A stretch of DNA of 64,000 nucleotides from Longimicrobium sp. (GCA_036389795.1 DASVWD010000141.1:62001-126000); one strand, 5' to 3'. Positions 39,419 through 49,115 are shown, counted from the first letter of the stretch. The notes: generated by a model from the sequence alone, not told the origin. A program made the numbers and translations.

Positions 39419-41881
39419 ATGAGCGAGCACACGCACGTCTCCAGCAGCTACAACCCCGCCGAGGTCGAGCGGAAGTGGCAGGCGCGCTGGGAGGAACGGG
39501 GCACCAACGCGTGGACCGACGAGGCCCTGCGCACGGCGAAGCGCCCTTTCTACAACCTGATGATGTTCCCCTACCCGTCGGCCGAGGGGCTGCACGTGGG
39601 GAACATCTACGCCTTCACGGGCGCCGACATCTACGGGCGCTTCAAGCGGATGCAGGGCTTCGACGTGTTCGAGCCGATCGGCTTCGACGCGTTCGGCATC
39701 CACTCCGAGAACTTCGCGCTCAAGCAGGGGATCCACCCGGGCGAGCTGATCCCCAGGAACGTGGAGCGCTTCACCCGGCAGCTGCGCCGGGTGGGGCTCA
39801 TGTACGACTGGAACCACACGGTGAACACCACCGACCCGGCGTACTACCGCTGGACGCAGTGGATCTTCCTGCAGCTGTACAAGCACGGGCTGGCCGAGAA
39901 GAAGGAGGCGCCGGTCAACTGGTGCCCCTCGTGCAACACCGTGCTGGCCAACGAGCAGGTGGTGGGCGGCGAGTGCGAGCGCTGCGGCACGCCGGTGGAG
40001 ATGCGCTTCCTGTCGCAGTGGTTCTTCCGCATCACCGACTACGTGGCGAAGCTGCTCGACAACCTGCGCTGGATCGACTGGTCGGAGAGCACCAGGAAGG
40101 CGCAGGAGAACTGGATCGGGAAGAGCGAGGGGGCCGAGATCCGCTTCCCCGTGGTGCAGCGGCCCGGCGCGGCCGAGCCGCTGGCCGTCAGCGTGTTCAC
40201 CACCCGGCCCGACACGCTCTTCGGGGCCACCTACATGGTGCTGGCCCCCGAGCACCCGCTGGTGGAGCGCATCACCCCGGACGAGCGCCGCGCCGAGGTG
40301 GACGAGTACCGCCGCGCCGTGGCCGCGCAGGACCTGGTGACGCGCAGGAAGACCGACGACCGCACCAAGACCGGGGTCGACACCGGGGCGCGGGCGCTCA
40401 ACCCGCTCTCCGGCGAGGAGATCCCGGTGTGGATCGCCGACTACGTGCTGATGGAGTACGGCACCGGCGCCATCATGGCCGTGCCCGGGCACGACGAGCG
40501 CGACTTCGAGTTCGCGAGCAAGTTCGGCCTCACGATCCGCCGCGTGATCGCCGCGGAGGGGGAGGACGCGGACACGCCGCTGGAGGCGGCGTACACGGGC
40601 CCCGGGCGGCTGGTGAACTCCGGCCGCTTCAACGGGCTCACCGTGGAAGACGGGAAGCAGGCGATCACCATGCAGTTGGCCGAGAGCGGGAGCGGCACGC
40701 CGCGGGTGAACTACCGCCTGCACGACTGGACGATCAGCCGGCAGCGCTACTGGGGACCGCCGATCCCGATCCTCTACTGCGACCGGTGCGGCACCGTCCC
40801 CGTCCCCGAGGACCAGCTCCCGGTGCTGCTGCCGCAGATCGAGGACTTCAAGCCCGACGCGAGCGGCGTCTCCCCCCTGGCGCGGCACGAGGAGTGGTAC
40901 CTGACGGAGTGCCCCTCGTGCGGGGGGAAGGCGCGGCGCGAGACCGACGTCAGCGACACGTTCCTGGACAGCGCCTGGTACTTCCTGCGCTACCCGTCGG
41001 CCAACGACGCCGAGGTGCCGTTCGACCCGCAGGTGACGCGGCACTGGCTGCCCGTGAACAGCTACATCGGCGGCAACGAGCACGCGGTGCTGCACCTGCT
41101 GTACGCGCGCTTCGTGACCATGGCGCTCAAGGACATGGGGCACGTGGACTTCGAGGAGCCCTTCACGCGCTTCCGGGCCCACGGGCTGATCGTGAAGGAG
41201 GGCGCCAAGATGAGCAAGTCGCGCGGCAACGTGGTGGTGCCCGACGAGTACATCGCCGAGTGGGGCGCCGACACCATCCGCATGTACCTGATGTTCCTGG
41301 GCCCGTACCAGGAGGGCGGCGACTTCCGCGACAGCGGGATCAGCGGCCCCTTCAACTTCCTGAACCGCCTGTGGGACGCCGCGCTCTCGGCGAAGGAGCG
41401 CGAGATCGACCCCGCCGTCGAGCAGAAGCTGCACGCCACGGTGAAGAAGGTGACGGAGGACCTGGAGGCGCTCTCGTACAACACCGCCGTGGCGGCGATG
41501 ATGGAGTACCTGAACGTGGTGCGCGCGGGCGGCCGCACCCCCGAGCGGGCGGCCGTTGAGCCGCTCGCGCGGCTGGTGGCCCCGTTCGCGCCGCACCTGG
41601 CCGAGGAGCTGTGGGAGCGCCTGGGCGGGAAGGGCTCCGTGTTCGACGGCGCGCGCTGGCCGGAGTTCGACCCGGCCAAGGCGGTGGCCGAGACGGTGGA
41701 GCTCGTGGTGCAGGTCAACGGCAAGGTGCGCGCGCGCCTGCCGATGGCCCGCGGCATCGCCGAGGACGCCGCCCGCGAGGCCGCCCTGGCCGACGAGAAC
41801 GTGCGCAAGTTCCTGGACGGGAAGCAGGTGCGGAAGACCGTCTTCGTCCCCGACCGCCTGATCAACCTCGTCGTCGGCTGA
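39419..41881 (+). CDS. leuS: leucyl-tRNA synthetase
   Basis: 820 residues. Class I synthetase: HIGH-type motif HVGN in YPSAEGLHVGNIYAF, zinc-site Cys clusters (CPSCNTVLANEQ with CERC, and CDRCGTVP with CPSCGGKA), an editing (CP1) domain about 220-420 with TTRPDTLFGATYMVLAPEH, and KMSKS in GAKMSKSRGN (about 595-604). The C-terminal anticodon-binding domain ends DRLINLVVG. It charges tRNA-Leu. Housekeeping single copy. The start ATG lies 45 bases after the leader hairpin; a good terminator follows. Confidence 0.98.
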   Translation: MSEHTHVSSSYNPAEVERKWQARWEERGTNAWTDEALRTAKRPFYNLMMFPYPSAEGLHVGNIYAFTGADIYGRFKRMQGFDVFEPIGFDAFGIHSENFALKQGIHPGELIPRNVERFTRQLRRVGLMYDWNHTVNTTDPAYYRWTQWIFLQLYKHGLAEKKEAPVNWCPSCNTVLANEQVVGGECERCGTPVEMRFLSQWFFRITDYVAKLLDNLRWIDWSESTRKAQENWIGKSEGAEIRFPVVQRPGAAEPLAVSVFTTRPDTLFGATYMVLAPEHPLVERITPDERRAEVDEYRRAVAAQDLVTRRKTDDRTKTGVDTGARALNPLSGEEIPVWIADYVLMEYGTGAIMAVPGHDERDFEFASKFGLTIRRVIAAEGEDADTPLEAAYTGPGRLVNSGRFNGLTVEDGKQAITMQLAESGSGTPRVNYRLHDWTISRQRYWGPPIPILYCDRCGTVPVPEDQLPVLLPQIEDFKPDASGVSPLARHEEWYLTECPSCGGKARRETDVSDTFLDSAWYFLRYPSANDAEVPFDPQVTRHWLPVNSYIGGNEHAVLHLLYARFVTMALKDMGHVDFEEPFTRFRAHGLIVKEGAKMSKSRGNVVVPDEYIAEWGADTIRMYLMFLGPYQEGGDFRDSGISGPFNFLNRLWDAALSAKEREIDPAVEQKLHATVKKVTEDLEALSYNTAVAAMMEYLNVVRAGGRTPERAAVEPLARLVAPFAPHLAEELWERLGGKGSVFDGARWPEFDPAKAVAETVELVVQVNGKVRARLPMARGIAEDAAREAALADENVRKFLDGKQVRKTVFVPDRLINLVVG

Positions 41882-41908
41882 CAGTCGAGCGTTATCCTGG
41901 ATGTGCAC

Positions 41909-41940
41909 GAGCCCCGGCGCGGGAAACCGCGCCGGGGCTC
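41909..41940 (+). terminator. leuS terminator
   Basis: 14-bp stem (GAGCCCCGGCGCGG and complement) closed by a GAAA tetraloop, followed by TTCGCATAT, 27 bases after the leuS stop. Confidence 0.8.
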
Positions 41941-41972
41941 TTCGCATATATCAAAATACGACAACGACTTGT

Positions 41973-42036
41973 CTCACGCAGAGTCAGCAGAGTTAGCAGA
42001 GAAACCCCTCTGTTGACTCTGCTGACTCTGCGTGAG
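41973..42036. repeat. CTCACGCAGAGTC hairpin repeat, copy 4
   Basis: Arms 41973-42003 and 42008-42036 are inverted copies (CTCACGCAGAGTCAGCAGAG and complement), the CAGAG-unit branch of the CTCACACGG family. Confidence 0.8.
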
Positions 42037-42079
42037 GCCCTGCTGTTTTCCGATCCGGTATCATCTCGAGCCGACAATG

Positions 42080-42250
42080 ATACCAGATTGCCGAGCATTG
42101 TTCTGGTTCCGAACAGATTGGAATCACACAGAGGACACAGAGAACACAGAGGAACTGAAGACGCGATTGAAGTTTCTCTGTGTCCTCTGTGTCCTCTGTG
42201 TGATGCTCTATCAGAAAGCTGTACCCGAACGATGCTCTGCAAAGTGGTAT
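42080..42250 (-). mobile_element. 171-bp MITE-like element, copy B
   Basis: Inverted counterpart of 31807-31977, same length, with ends ATACCAGATTGCCGAGCAT and (inverted) ATACCACTTTGCAGAGCAT. In the direction of the minus-strand hslO gene it starts on the last A of the TAA stop, exactly as copy A starts on the last A of its gene's TGA. Confidence 0.85.
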
Positions 42251-43143
42251 TACTTCGCGGCCGCGAGGATGGCGGTCATGTCCTCGGGGGTGAAGTGGTA
42301 GGCCTCGTTGCAGAAGTGGCAGACCACCTCGGTGTAGGGCTCCTCTTCCTCCTCGATGATCCGCCGCACCTCGGCCTCGCCCAGGCTCACGATGGCGCGC
42401 TCGAACCGCTCGCGCGAGCACGGGCAGCGGAACGCCACGGGGTAGCGGTCCAGCAGCTCGAAGCCCTCGGGGAAGATGCGCTCCAGCACGCCCTCGGGGG
42501 TGGTGCCCTCCTGGATCAGCCGGGTGGGGTGCGGCAGCGCGGCGACGCGCCGCTCGATGGCCGCCACCTCGTCTTCCTCGACCCCGGGGAGGAGCTGCAC
42601 CAGGTAGCCGCCGGCGGCGTCGACGGTGCCCTCAGGGATCACGAACACGCCCACGCCCACGGCGGAGGGGGTCTGCTCGCTCTTGCCCAGGTAGTAGGCC
42701 AGGTCGTCGCCGATCTCGCCGGAGACGAGCTCGACGGTGCCCTGGTAGGTGTCGCGCATCCCCAGGTCGCGGGTGACGGAGAGGTAGCCGCTGGTCCCCA
42801 CCACGCCGGACACGTTCAGCTTGCCGTTCCGGCTCTCGGCGTGCACGCGCGGCCGGCTCACCAGGCCGCGCACCTCGCCGCGGCCGTTGGCGGTCACCAG
42901 CAGGCGGCCGGCGGGGCCGTCGCCCTTGACCTCGACGGAGAGCGCCTGCTCGTCTTCCTTGAGCGACGCGGCGGCCAGCAGCAGCGCGCCCATGGCGGTG
43001 CGGCCCAGCGCGGCGCTCACGGCGGGGTAGGTGCCGTGGCGGCGCTGCAGCTCGGCCACCACGCCGGTGGCCCGCATCGCGAACGCGCGGACGCGGCCGT
43101 CCAGGGCCGTGGCGCGCACCATGTAATCGCCGTTCAGCATCAT
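42250..43143 (-). CDS. hslO: Hsp33 redox-regulated chaperone
   Basis: 297 residues; ATG 43143 has GAGGAA six bases upstream (the next codon is also ATG). N-terminal substrate-binding domain with ATGVVAELQRRHGTYPAVSAALGR and KGDGPAGRLLV. C-terminal zinc redox switch: CPC in FRCPCSRERF and CHFC in VVCHFCNEAYHF, the four cysteines that hold Zn when reduced and form disulfides on oxidative heat stress, activating holdase activity. Cytoplasmic. Monocistronic, with a hairpin and palindrome just upstream and a 171-bp element beginning at its stop codon. Confidence 0.97.
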   Translation of the reverse strand: MMLNGDYMVRATALDGRVRAFAMRATGVVAELQRRHGTYPAVSAALGRTAMGALLLAAASLKEDEQALSVEVKGDGPAGRLLVTANGRGEVRGLVSRPRVHAESRNGKLNVSGVVGTSGYLSVTRDLGMRDTYQGTVELVSGEIGDDLAYYLGKSEQTPSAVGVGVFVIPEGTVDAAGGYLVQLLPGVEEDEVAAIERRVAALPHPTRLIQEGTTPEGVLERIFPEGFELLDRYPVAFRCPCSRERFERAIVSLGEAEVRRIIEEEEEPYTEVVCHFCNEAYHFTPEDMTAILAAAK

Positions 43144-43164
43144 CGTCGGTTCCTCGCAAAAGAA

Positions 43165-43191
43165 GCCGCGGCCGGTGCTTGCGGCCGCGGC
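43165..43191 (-). terminator. hairpin in the hslO leader
   Basis: 10-bp stem (GCCGCGGCCG and complement), seven-base loop, then TTCTTTTG on the minus strand, 22 bases before the hslO start. Either the terminator of the upstream two-component genes or an attenuator of hslO. Confidence 0.6.
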
Positions 43192-43205
43192 GCGTCGTGC
43201 TTTCC

Positions 43206-43221
43206 GGTACAATCTTGTACC
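43206..43221. promoter_or_regulatory. palindrome GGTACAA-TC-TTGTACC
   Basis: A 7-bp perfect inverted repeat with a two-base centre in the hslO upstream region. Possible operator or part of a promoter. No known regulator is linked to it. Confidence 0.4.
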
Positions 43222-43282
43222 CGCGAGGTTCCGCGGGACGGGGGATGAACAACGGCGAACGAAGCAGGCAGGCGCCGGTGCC

Positions 43283-43384
43283 GCTGCCGCGCCCGACCCA
43301 CGGTGCGGGGTGAGAAGATTCTTCGGCCCTGCCGTCGCTCGTGCGGATGCCGGTCGGGTGCGGCCGGGCCTCAGAATGACAGCG
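43283..43384. repeat. second copy of the 555-656 repeat
   Basis: About 100 bases aligning with 555-656 (GCTGCCGCGCCC..., GTGAGAAGATTCTTCGGCCC, GTGCGGATGCC, GAATGACAGCG). It ends 24 bases beyond the stop of the histidine kinase gene. The end motif matches one end of the TGTCATYCYGAG family. Confidence 0.85.
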
Positions 43385-43408
43385 ACCAGCCGGTTTTCCG
43401 GACTTGAT

Positions 43409-44743
43409 TCAGCCGATCGGCAGGGTGAGGCGGGCGACGCAGCCGCGGGCGGCGGGGCGGTTCTCGAGGGTGAGGGTGCCGCCGTGGTTCTCGGCGATCT
43501 GGCGGGAGAGCACCAGGCCGATCCCCGTGCCGTTGGGCTTGGTGGTGAAGAAGGGGACGAAGAGGTTGGCCGTCTCCGGCAGCCCCGGCCCGTCGTCTTC
43601 CACCCACACCTCGACCGTGGACCCGTTGCGCGACCAGCCCACGCGCACGCCGCCGCCGGTCTCCAGCGCGGCGTCGGCGGCGTTGCGCAGCAGGTTGATC
43701 AGCAGCTGGTCGAGCTGGTCGGGGTCGGCGTGGATCGCCACGTCGGCGCCGGGGACCACGCGCACGGGAAGCCGCGTCTCCAGCTCGGCGGTCTGCCGCA
43801 CCCAGTCGCCCACGCTCAGCGGCTGGCGCGAGGGCGGGGGGAGGCGCGCCAGGCGGGCGTACTCGGCCATGAAGCGGCTGAGCGCGCGCGAGCGCCCGCC
43901 GATCACCCCCAGGCCGTGGCGCAGGTCGTCGGCCAGGTCGGGCGGGGGCGGGTCCTTGGCGGCCAGGCGCTGCAGCGTCCCGGCGATGGACTGGATGGGG
44001 GCCAGCGAGTTGTTGATCTCGTGCGAGAGGACGCGGATCAGCCGCTGCCAGGCCTGGCGCTCTTCCTCGCGCAGCGCGCGGGAGAGGTCGGAGATCACCA
44101 GCAGCTCGTGGGGGCGCCCGCCCAGGCGGAAGGGATCGCGGCGCACCTCCCAGCGGCCGCTCCCGCCGGGGAAGGCGTGGTCGACGGTGCGCGGGGTCTC
44201 GCCGCGCAGGCAGAAGTCGAGCCCCATTTCGTCGGCGGTGCCGCCCTGGAGGCGCTCGGGGGTGCTCTCCAGCAGCCGCGCGCCGGCGCGGTTCACCAGC
44301 CTGAGCCGCTGCTCGCCGTCGAAGGCGAAGACGGCGACGTCGATCTCCTCCATCACCTTCCGGAGCAGCGCGGTGGCCTCCATGGCGCCCACGCGCTGCT
44401 CGCGCAGGATCTCGCCCAGCGCGTTGGCCTCCAGCATGGCCAGCCCCAGCGCGTCGTCGTGGCCGCTGCCGCGGGCGCGCAGCGAGAAGTCGCCCTCGCG
44501 CAGCGCCCCCAGCAGGTTGGACAGCGTCTGCAGCGGCCGGATCACCTTCTCGCGCAGGGCGAAGGTGAAGCCGAGCCACGCAGAGACCACGAAGAGGGTG
44601 AGCGTCCACTGGGTGCGCGCGGCGAAGTCGCCGGTCCAGAGCAGGAGCATCCCCAGCAGCGTCCCCGGCAGGCCGGTGAGGAAGCAGAGCCGCAGCACCT
44701 GCTGCTCGTGGCGGGGCGGCTGCCTGCGGCGGCGCGGGGTCAC
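43409..44743 (-). CDS. sensor histidine kinase (NtrY-like)
   Basis: 444 residues, GTG start. Two membrane helices (about 18-38 and 47-63) with almost no periplasmic loop, a HAMP-like linker, a PAS-like domain (about 125-220), then HisKA with RVLSHEINNSLAPI (phospho-acceptor His241) and the ATPase domain with NLLRNAADA, DDGPGLP and GTGIGLVLS. The small periplasmic part suggests it senses a membrane or cytoplasmic signal. It lies 238 bases beyond the sigma-54 response regulator on the same strand and is its natural partner. Confidence 0.95.
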   Translation of the reverse strand: MTPRRRRQPPRHEQQVLRLCFLTGLPGTLLGMLLLWTGDFAARTQWTLTLFVVSAWLGFTFALREKVIRPLQTLSNLLGALREGDFSLRARGSGHDDALGLAMLEANALGEILREQRVGAMEATALLRKVMEEIDVAVFAFDGEQRLRLVNRAGARLLESTPERLQGGTADEMGLDFCLRGETPRTVDHAFPGGSGRWEVRRDPFRLGGRPHELLVISDLSRALREEERQAWQRLIRVLSHEINNSLAPIQSIAGTLQRLAAKDPPPPDLADDLRHGLGVIGGRSRALSRFMAEYARLARLPPPSRQPLSVGDWVRQTAELETRLPVRVVPGADVAIHADPDQLDQLLINLLRNAADAALETGGGVRVGWSRNGSTVEVWVEDDGPGLPETANLFVPFFTTKPNGTGIGLVLSRQIAENHGGTLTLENRPAARGCVARLTLPIG

Positions 44744-44981
44744 GGGGCGCTCGCCATGGTGAGCGCCGGCAGGAACGCGATCCCTTCCGGCAGGCCGTGG
44801 CGCGGGCGCGGCCGGGGATGCCCCCTCCCCGGCCCTCCCCCGCTGCGCGGGAGAGGGGGAACGACGGTGCGGCGGGAGAGGATGGTGCGGGGCAGCGGTC
44901 CTCGTGGCGTGGTAAGTATGGTCCTCGCTCGTGCCTCGCCCGGAATGGCAGACGTCTGCTTCCGCATTCCGGTCGACTCCG
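44744..44981. repeat. intergenic space with CCCTCCCC/GGGAGAGGG hairpin
   Basis: 44820-44862 is a variant of the repeat at 46472, 49174 and 51973 (CCCTCCCCCGCTGCGCGGGA). Nothing else is recognised between the two regulatory genes. Confidence 0.7.
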
Positions 44982-46346
44982 TCACAGGCCGTACCGCTCC
45001 AGGCGGCGGTAGAGGGCGCTGCGGCTGAGGCCCAGCGCCTCGGCGGCGTGGCTCACGTTGCCGTTGAAGCGCGCCAGGGCCTTCCTGATCAGCAGGCGCT
45101 CGGCGTCTTCCAGCGACATCTCCTCCAGCGACGCGGCGGAGGGGGCGCGCGACTGGAGGGTGAGGTCTTCGGCGGTGATGGTGGGGCCGGCGGCCAGGAG
45201 GACGGAGCGCTCGATGGCGTGCTCCAGCTCGCGGACGTTGCCGGGCCAGGCGTAGGCCAGCATGGCCTGCATGGCGTCGGGGTCGAAGCCGGTGAGGTCC
45301 TTCCGGTACTGCGCGGCCTGGCGCCGGAGGAAGTGCATCGCCAGGAGCGGCACGTCCTCGCGGCGCTCGCGTAAGGAGGGGAGGTGGATCTCCACCGTGT
45401 TCAGCCGGAAGAGGAGGTCCTCGCGGAAGCGGCCCTCGGCCACGGCCTGGCGGATGTCGATGTTGGTGGCCGACAGCACGCGCACGTTCACCCGGCGCGT
45501 CTTGCTGGAGCCCACGCGCTGGAACTCGCCGGTCTGCAGCACGCGCAGGAGCTTGGCCTGCTGCTCGGGGGGCATGGTGCCGATCTCGTCCAGGAAGAGC
45601 GTCCCCCCGTCGGCCAGCTCGAAGGCCCCCACGCGGTCGGTGCGCGCGTCGGTGAAGGCGCCCTTCACGTGCCCGAACAGCTCGCTCTCGAACACGCCCT
45701 CGGCGATGGCGCCGGCGTTGACCGTCACCAGCGGGCGGGAGGCGCGCTGGCTGGAGGCGTGCAGCCAGCGCGCGACCACGTCCTTCCCCGTGCCGTGCTC
45801 GCCGGTGATGAGCACGTGCGCGTCGGAGGGGCCCACGCGCTCCATCAGCCGCAGCATCGGCTGCATGGCGCGCGACTGGGCGATCATGTGCGGAAGGCCG
45901 TCGCTCCGGAGCCGGCGGTTCTCCTGCTCCAGCCGCTGGCTCTGGCGCAGCGCCCGCGCCAGCTCCACCTGCCCGTTGATGGTGGCCAGCAGCCGCGCGT
46001 CGTCCCACGGCTTCTCGACGTAGTCGCGCGCGCCGCGGCGCATGGCCTCGACGGCGCCCTCCACGCTCCCCCAGGCGGTCATCACGATCACCGGCAGGGT
46101 GGAGTCGGCGGCCTGGATCTGCTGGATGAGGTCGAGCCCCTCGCGGCCCGAGGTGGTGTCGCGGGTGTAGTTGAGGTCCATCAGCACCACGTCCAGGTCC
46201 TTTTCGCGGACCGTGTCGAGGATGCCGGCGGGCGAGGTGGCGGTCTCGAGCTGGTAGCCCTCGCCCTTGAGCAGGAGCCGGAGCGCCTCGAGGACGTCGA
46301 GCTGGTCGTCGGCGACCAGGATGCGGGGCGGGGGGATGATCTTCAT
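44982..46346 (-). CDS. sigma-54-type response regulator (NtrC family)
   Basis: 454 residues. Receiver (1-125) with Asp57 in VLMDLNY and KPW; AAA+ domain with Walker A GEHGTGKD (182-189), GAFTDA (229-234) in the place of GAFTGA, Walker B GTLFLDEI (248-255), and sensor motif LPSLRERREDV; Fis-type HTH at the C-terminus (NVSHAAEALGLSRSALYRRL). It should open sigma-54 promoters; a candidate with GG/GC spacing lies before the ABC cluster. The GAFTDA variant is seen in other phyla and does not by itself abolish activity. The three permease genes lie upstream on the same strand. Confidence 0.95.
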   Translation of the reverse strand: MKIIPPPRILVADDQLDVLEALRLLLKGEGYQLETATSPAGILDTVREKDLDVVLMDLNYTRDTTSGREGLDLIQQIQAADSTLPVIVMTAWGSVEGAVEAMRRGARDYVEKPWDDARLLATINGQVELARALRQSQRLEQENRRLRSDGLPHMIAQSRAMQPMLRLMERVGPSDAHVLITGEHGTGKDVVARWLHASSQRASRPLVTVNAGAIAEGVFESELFGHVKGAFTDARTDRVGAFELADGGTLFLDEIGTMPPEQQAKLLRVLQTGEFQRVGSSKTRRVNVRVLSATNIDIRQAVAEGRFREDLLFRLNTVEIHLPSLRERREDVPLLAMHFLRRQAAQYRKDLTGFDPDAMQAMLAYAWPGNVRELEHAIERSVLLAAGPTITAEDLTLQSRAPSAASLEEMSLEDAERLLIRKALARFNGNVSHAAEALGLSRSALYRRLERYGL

Positions 46347-46471
46347 CGAACCGTGCCGGTGTCCTGAAGCGTGTGCGGAAGATTGTAGCGGGCGAGAGGC
46401 TCCGTGGGGAGAGGCCCCTCGCCCGCCGAAGCAACGACGACGGCAACTTCACCGCGCCCGAGCTGGCATCG

Positions 46472-46688
46472 GCGCGGCGGCGGGGCGCCCCCTCTCCCCG
46501 GCCCTCTCCCCCGCTGCGCGGGAGAAAGGGTGCACATACCGCGGGGCGGGTTTCCGCGCCGGGTGCACGCTCCCGTGCAGCCTGCTCCGCCCCGGAGACG
46601 ACCTCGCCCCGAAGCGCGGACCCTCGCCCTTCTACCTCCCCCGGGACGGGGGAGGTGGCGACGCGGTAGCGGCGCCGGAGGGGGCCTC
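46472..46688. repeat. about 210-bp composite repeat, copy 1
   Basis: Starts CCCCCTCTCCCCGGCCCTCT, GCTGCGCGGGAGAAAGGGTG, and ends GGGGGAGGTGGCGACGCGGT with GGCGCCGGAGGGGGC just before the permease stop. Matches 49174-49385 along its length. The 46347-46471 part shows nothing recognised. Confidence 0.85.
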
Positions 46689-49115
46689 CTACTCCGCCCG
46701 GAGCGCCACCATCGGGTCCACGCGGGTGGCGCGGCGGGCGGGTAGCAGGCACGCCACCACGGCCACGCCGCCGATCACCAGCGCCACGGCGGCGAAGGTG
46801 GCCGGGTCCGCCGCGCCGACGCCGAAGAGGAGGCCGGAGACCAGCTTCCCGGCCGCCAATGCCCCGGCGAGCCCCGCCGCGAGCCCCACCGCCACCGGCC
46901 GCATCCCCTGGCGCACCACCAGCCGCACCAGCTGCCGCCGCCCGGCGCCCAGGGCCACGCGGATCCCCAGTTCGCGGGTGCGGCGGGCGATGCCGTACGC
47001 CAGCACGCCGTAGATCCCCACCGCCCCCAGCAACAGCGCCAGCGCCGCGAAGCCGCCCAGCAGGAGCGCGCGGAAGCGCGGCTGGCCGGCGGTGCGCGCC
47101 ACCACGTCGTCCATCGTGCGCACCTGGCTCACCGGGATGGCGCGGTCCACCGACCACACCGCCCGGCGCGCGGGGCCCGCCAGCGCGCGCGGGTCGCCGC
47201 GGGTGCGCAGCAGGAGCGTGCCGTCGTTTCCGCTCCAGGCGGCGCGGCGGCGCGGGACGTACAGGGTGGGCTCGGGCGCGCGGTCCAGCGCGAAGTGCCG
47301 CACGTCGCCCACCACGCCCACGATCTCCCAGGTGACGTCCTGCAGGGTGATGCGCCTGCCCACCGGGTCCTCGCCGGGGAAGAAGCGGCGCGCCATCGCC
47401 CGGTCGACCACCGCCTCGGCCGGGCCCTCGGAGGCGGGGCGGTCGGAGAAGCCCCGCCCGCGCAGCACGGGGACGCCCAGGGCGCGGAAGAAGCCGGGGT
47501 CGGCGGCGCGCGTCTCCACCATCGGCTCGCTGCCGGGGGCGGGCGCGGGCCGCCCCTCGACGGTGAACGACATCCCGTTGAAGCTGCCCGACATGGGGAG
47601 GATGTCGGCGAAGCCCACGCTCTCCACCCCGGGGAGCGCCGCCAGCCGCGCCTGGAGGGCGCGGTAGACCTGGTCGAGCTTCTCCTGGTTGTCGTAGGCG
47701 GCGGCCGAGGGGCTCACGGTGAAGGTGAGCACGCCGTCGCTCCGCACCCCGGAGTCGACGCCCTGCAGCGCCCAGAGCGAGCGCAGGAGGAGCCCGGCCG
47801 CGACCAGGAGCGTGGCCGAGAGCGCCACCTCGGCCGCCACCAGCGCCTCGCGGGTGCGCCGCGCGCCGCGTCCGGCGCTGCCGCGGCTCCCCTCCTTGAG
47901 CGCGGCGTGCAGGTCCACCGCCGTGGCCTGCAGCGCCGGCGCCAGGCCGAAGAGGAGCCCGGTGAGGAGCGACGCGGCCACCGAGAAGAGGAGGACGCGC
48001 CCGTCCACGCGCACCTGCGCCGCGCGGGCGAGCTCGCTCCCGCCCAGCGCCGCCAGCGGCTCGGCGGCCCAGTAGGCCAGCACCACGCCGGCCGCGCCGC
48101 CCAGCGCCGAGAGGGCCAGGCTCTCGGTGACGAGCTGGCGGACCACGCGGCGGCGGGTGGCGCCCAGCGCCGTACGCACGGCGATCTCGCGCTCGCGGCC
48201 GGCGGCGCGCGCCAGCAGCAGGCTGGCCACGTTGGCGCACGCCACCAGCAGCACCACGCCGGCGGCGGCCAGCAGCACCAGGAGCGCGGGGCGCACCGGG
48301 GCCACGATCTCGTCCTGGAGCGTCACCAGCCGCACGCTCCGCCCCCGGTTGTCTTCGGGGTACTGCGCCTCCAGCCGTCGGGCCAGCGCCTGGACCTCGG
48401 CCGCGGCGCGCTCCAGCGTCACGCCGGGCCTGAGCCGCGCCACCGCCGTGAACGCGTGCCCGCTGCGGGACGACTGCTCGGGGTTGAAGTAGGCGGGGGT
48501 GACGCGCCAGAGCGCCGGCTGCCGCTCGGCGTCGTCGGAGAGGTCCGGGTCCTCGAAGTCGGGCGGGGCGACGCCCACCACCGTGTACGAGGTGCCGTTG
48601 AGGAGGATCGGCCGGCTGACGAGCCCGCGGTCGCCGCCGAAGCGCTGCATCCAGAGCGCGTGGCTGAGGACGACGGCCGGGTCGTGGCCGGGCCGGTCCT
48701 CGTCGGGCCGGAAGAAGCGCCCCGCCGCGGGCCGCACCCCCAGCACGCGGAAGAAGGGGCTGGTGACCGACGCCCCGGCCAGCCGCTCCGGCTCGCCGGG
48801 GCCGGTGAGCGTGGGCGACCACTCGTCGTACGCGGCGACCTCCTCGAACACGGTGGCCTGGGCGCGGATGTCCATCACGTCCGGGTACGAGACCGTGCCG
48901 AACGCCGTCTCGCCGTCCGTGGTCCCCAGCAGGCGCACCACGCGCCCCGGCTCGTCGTACGGGAGGGGGCGCAGCAGCACGCCGTTGACCGCGCTGAAGA
49001 TGGCCGCGTTGGCGCCGATCCCCAGCGCCAGCGTGAGCACCGCCACGGCCGTGAAGCCGGGCGACTGCCGCAGCGTGCGGAAGGTGTAGCGGAGGTCCTG
49101 GAGGAGCGTGTCCAT
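46689..49115 (-). CDS. ADOP-type ABC permease (MacB family) 1
   Basis: 808 residues. Two FtsX/MacB-type halves: N-terminal membrane helix after [20 protein letters not shown], periplasmic domain about 60-260, three helices, then a second helix-periplasm-three helices unit ending [16 protein letters not shown]. This duplicated permease without its own ATPase is the ADOP layout known mainly in Acidobacteria and Gemmatimonadota. It should work with the ATPase at 54675-55352 as a mechanotransmission exporter or lipoprotein/antibiotic pump. Its start is flanked by the composite repeat. Specific cargo unknown. Confidence 0.93.
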   Translation of the reverse strand: MDTLLQDLRYTFRTLRQSPGFTAVAVLTLALGIGANAAIFSAVNGVLLRPLPYDEPGRVVRLLGTTDGETAFGTVSYPDVMDIRAQATVFEEVAAYDEWSPTLTGPGEPERLAGASVTSPFFRVLGVRPAAGRFFRPDEDRPGHDPAVVLSHALWMQRFGGDRGLVSRPILLNGTSYTVVGVAPPDFEDPDLSDDAERQPALWRVTPAYFNPEQSSRSGHAFTAVARLRPGVTLERAAAEVQALARRLEAQYPEDNRGRSVRLVTLQDEIVAPVRPALLVLLAAAGVVLLVACANVASLLLARAAGREREIAVRTALGATRRRVVRQLVTESLALSALGGAAGVVLAYWAAEPLAALGGSELARAAQVRVDGRVLLFSVAASLLTGLLFGLAPALQATAVDLHAALKEGSRGSAGRGARRTREALVAAEVALSATLLVAAGLLLRSLWALQGVDSGVRSDGVLTFTVSPSAAAYDNQEKLDQVYRALQARLAALPGVESVGFADILPMSGSFNGMSFTVEGRPAPAPGSEPMVETRAADPGFFRALGVPVLRGRGFSDRPASEGPAEAVVDRAMARRFFPGEDPVGRRITLQDVTWEIVGVVGDVRHFALDRAPEPTLYVPRRRAAWSGNDGTLLLRTRGDPRALAGPARRAVWSVDRAIPVSQVRTMDDVVARTAGQPRFRALLLGGFAALALLLGAVGIYGVLAYGIARRTRELGIRVALGAGRRQLVRLVVRQGMRPVAVGLAAGLAGALAAGKLVSGLLFGVGAADPATFAAVALVIGGVAVVACLLPARRATRVDPMVALRAE

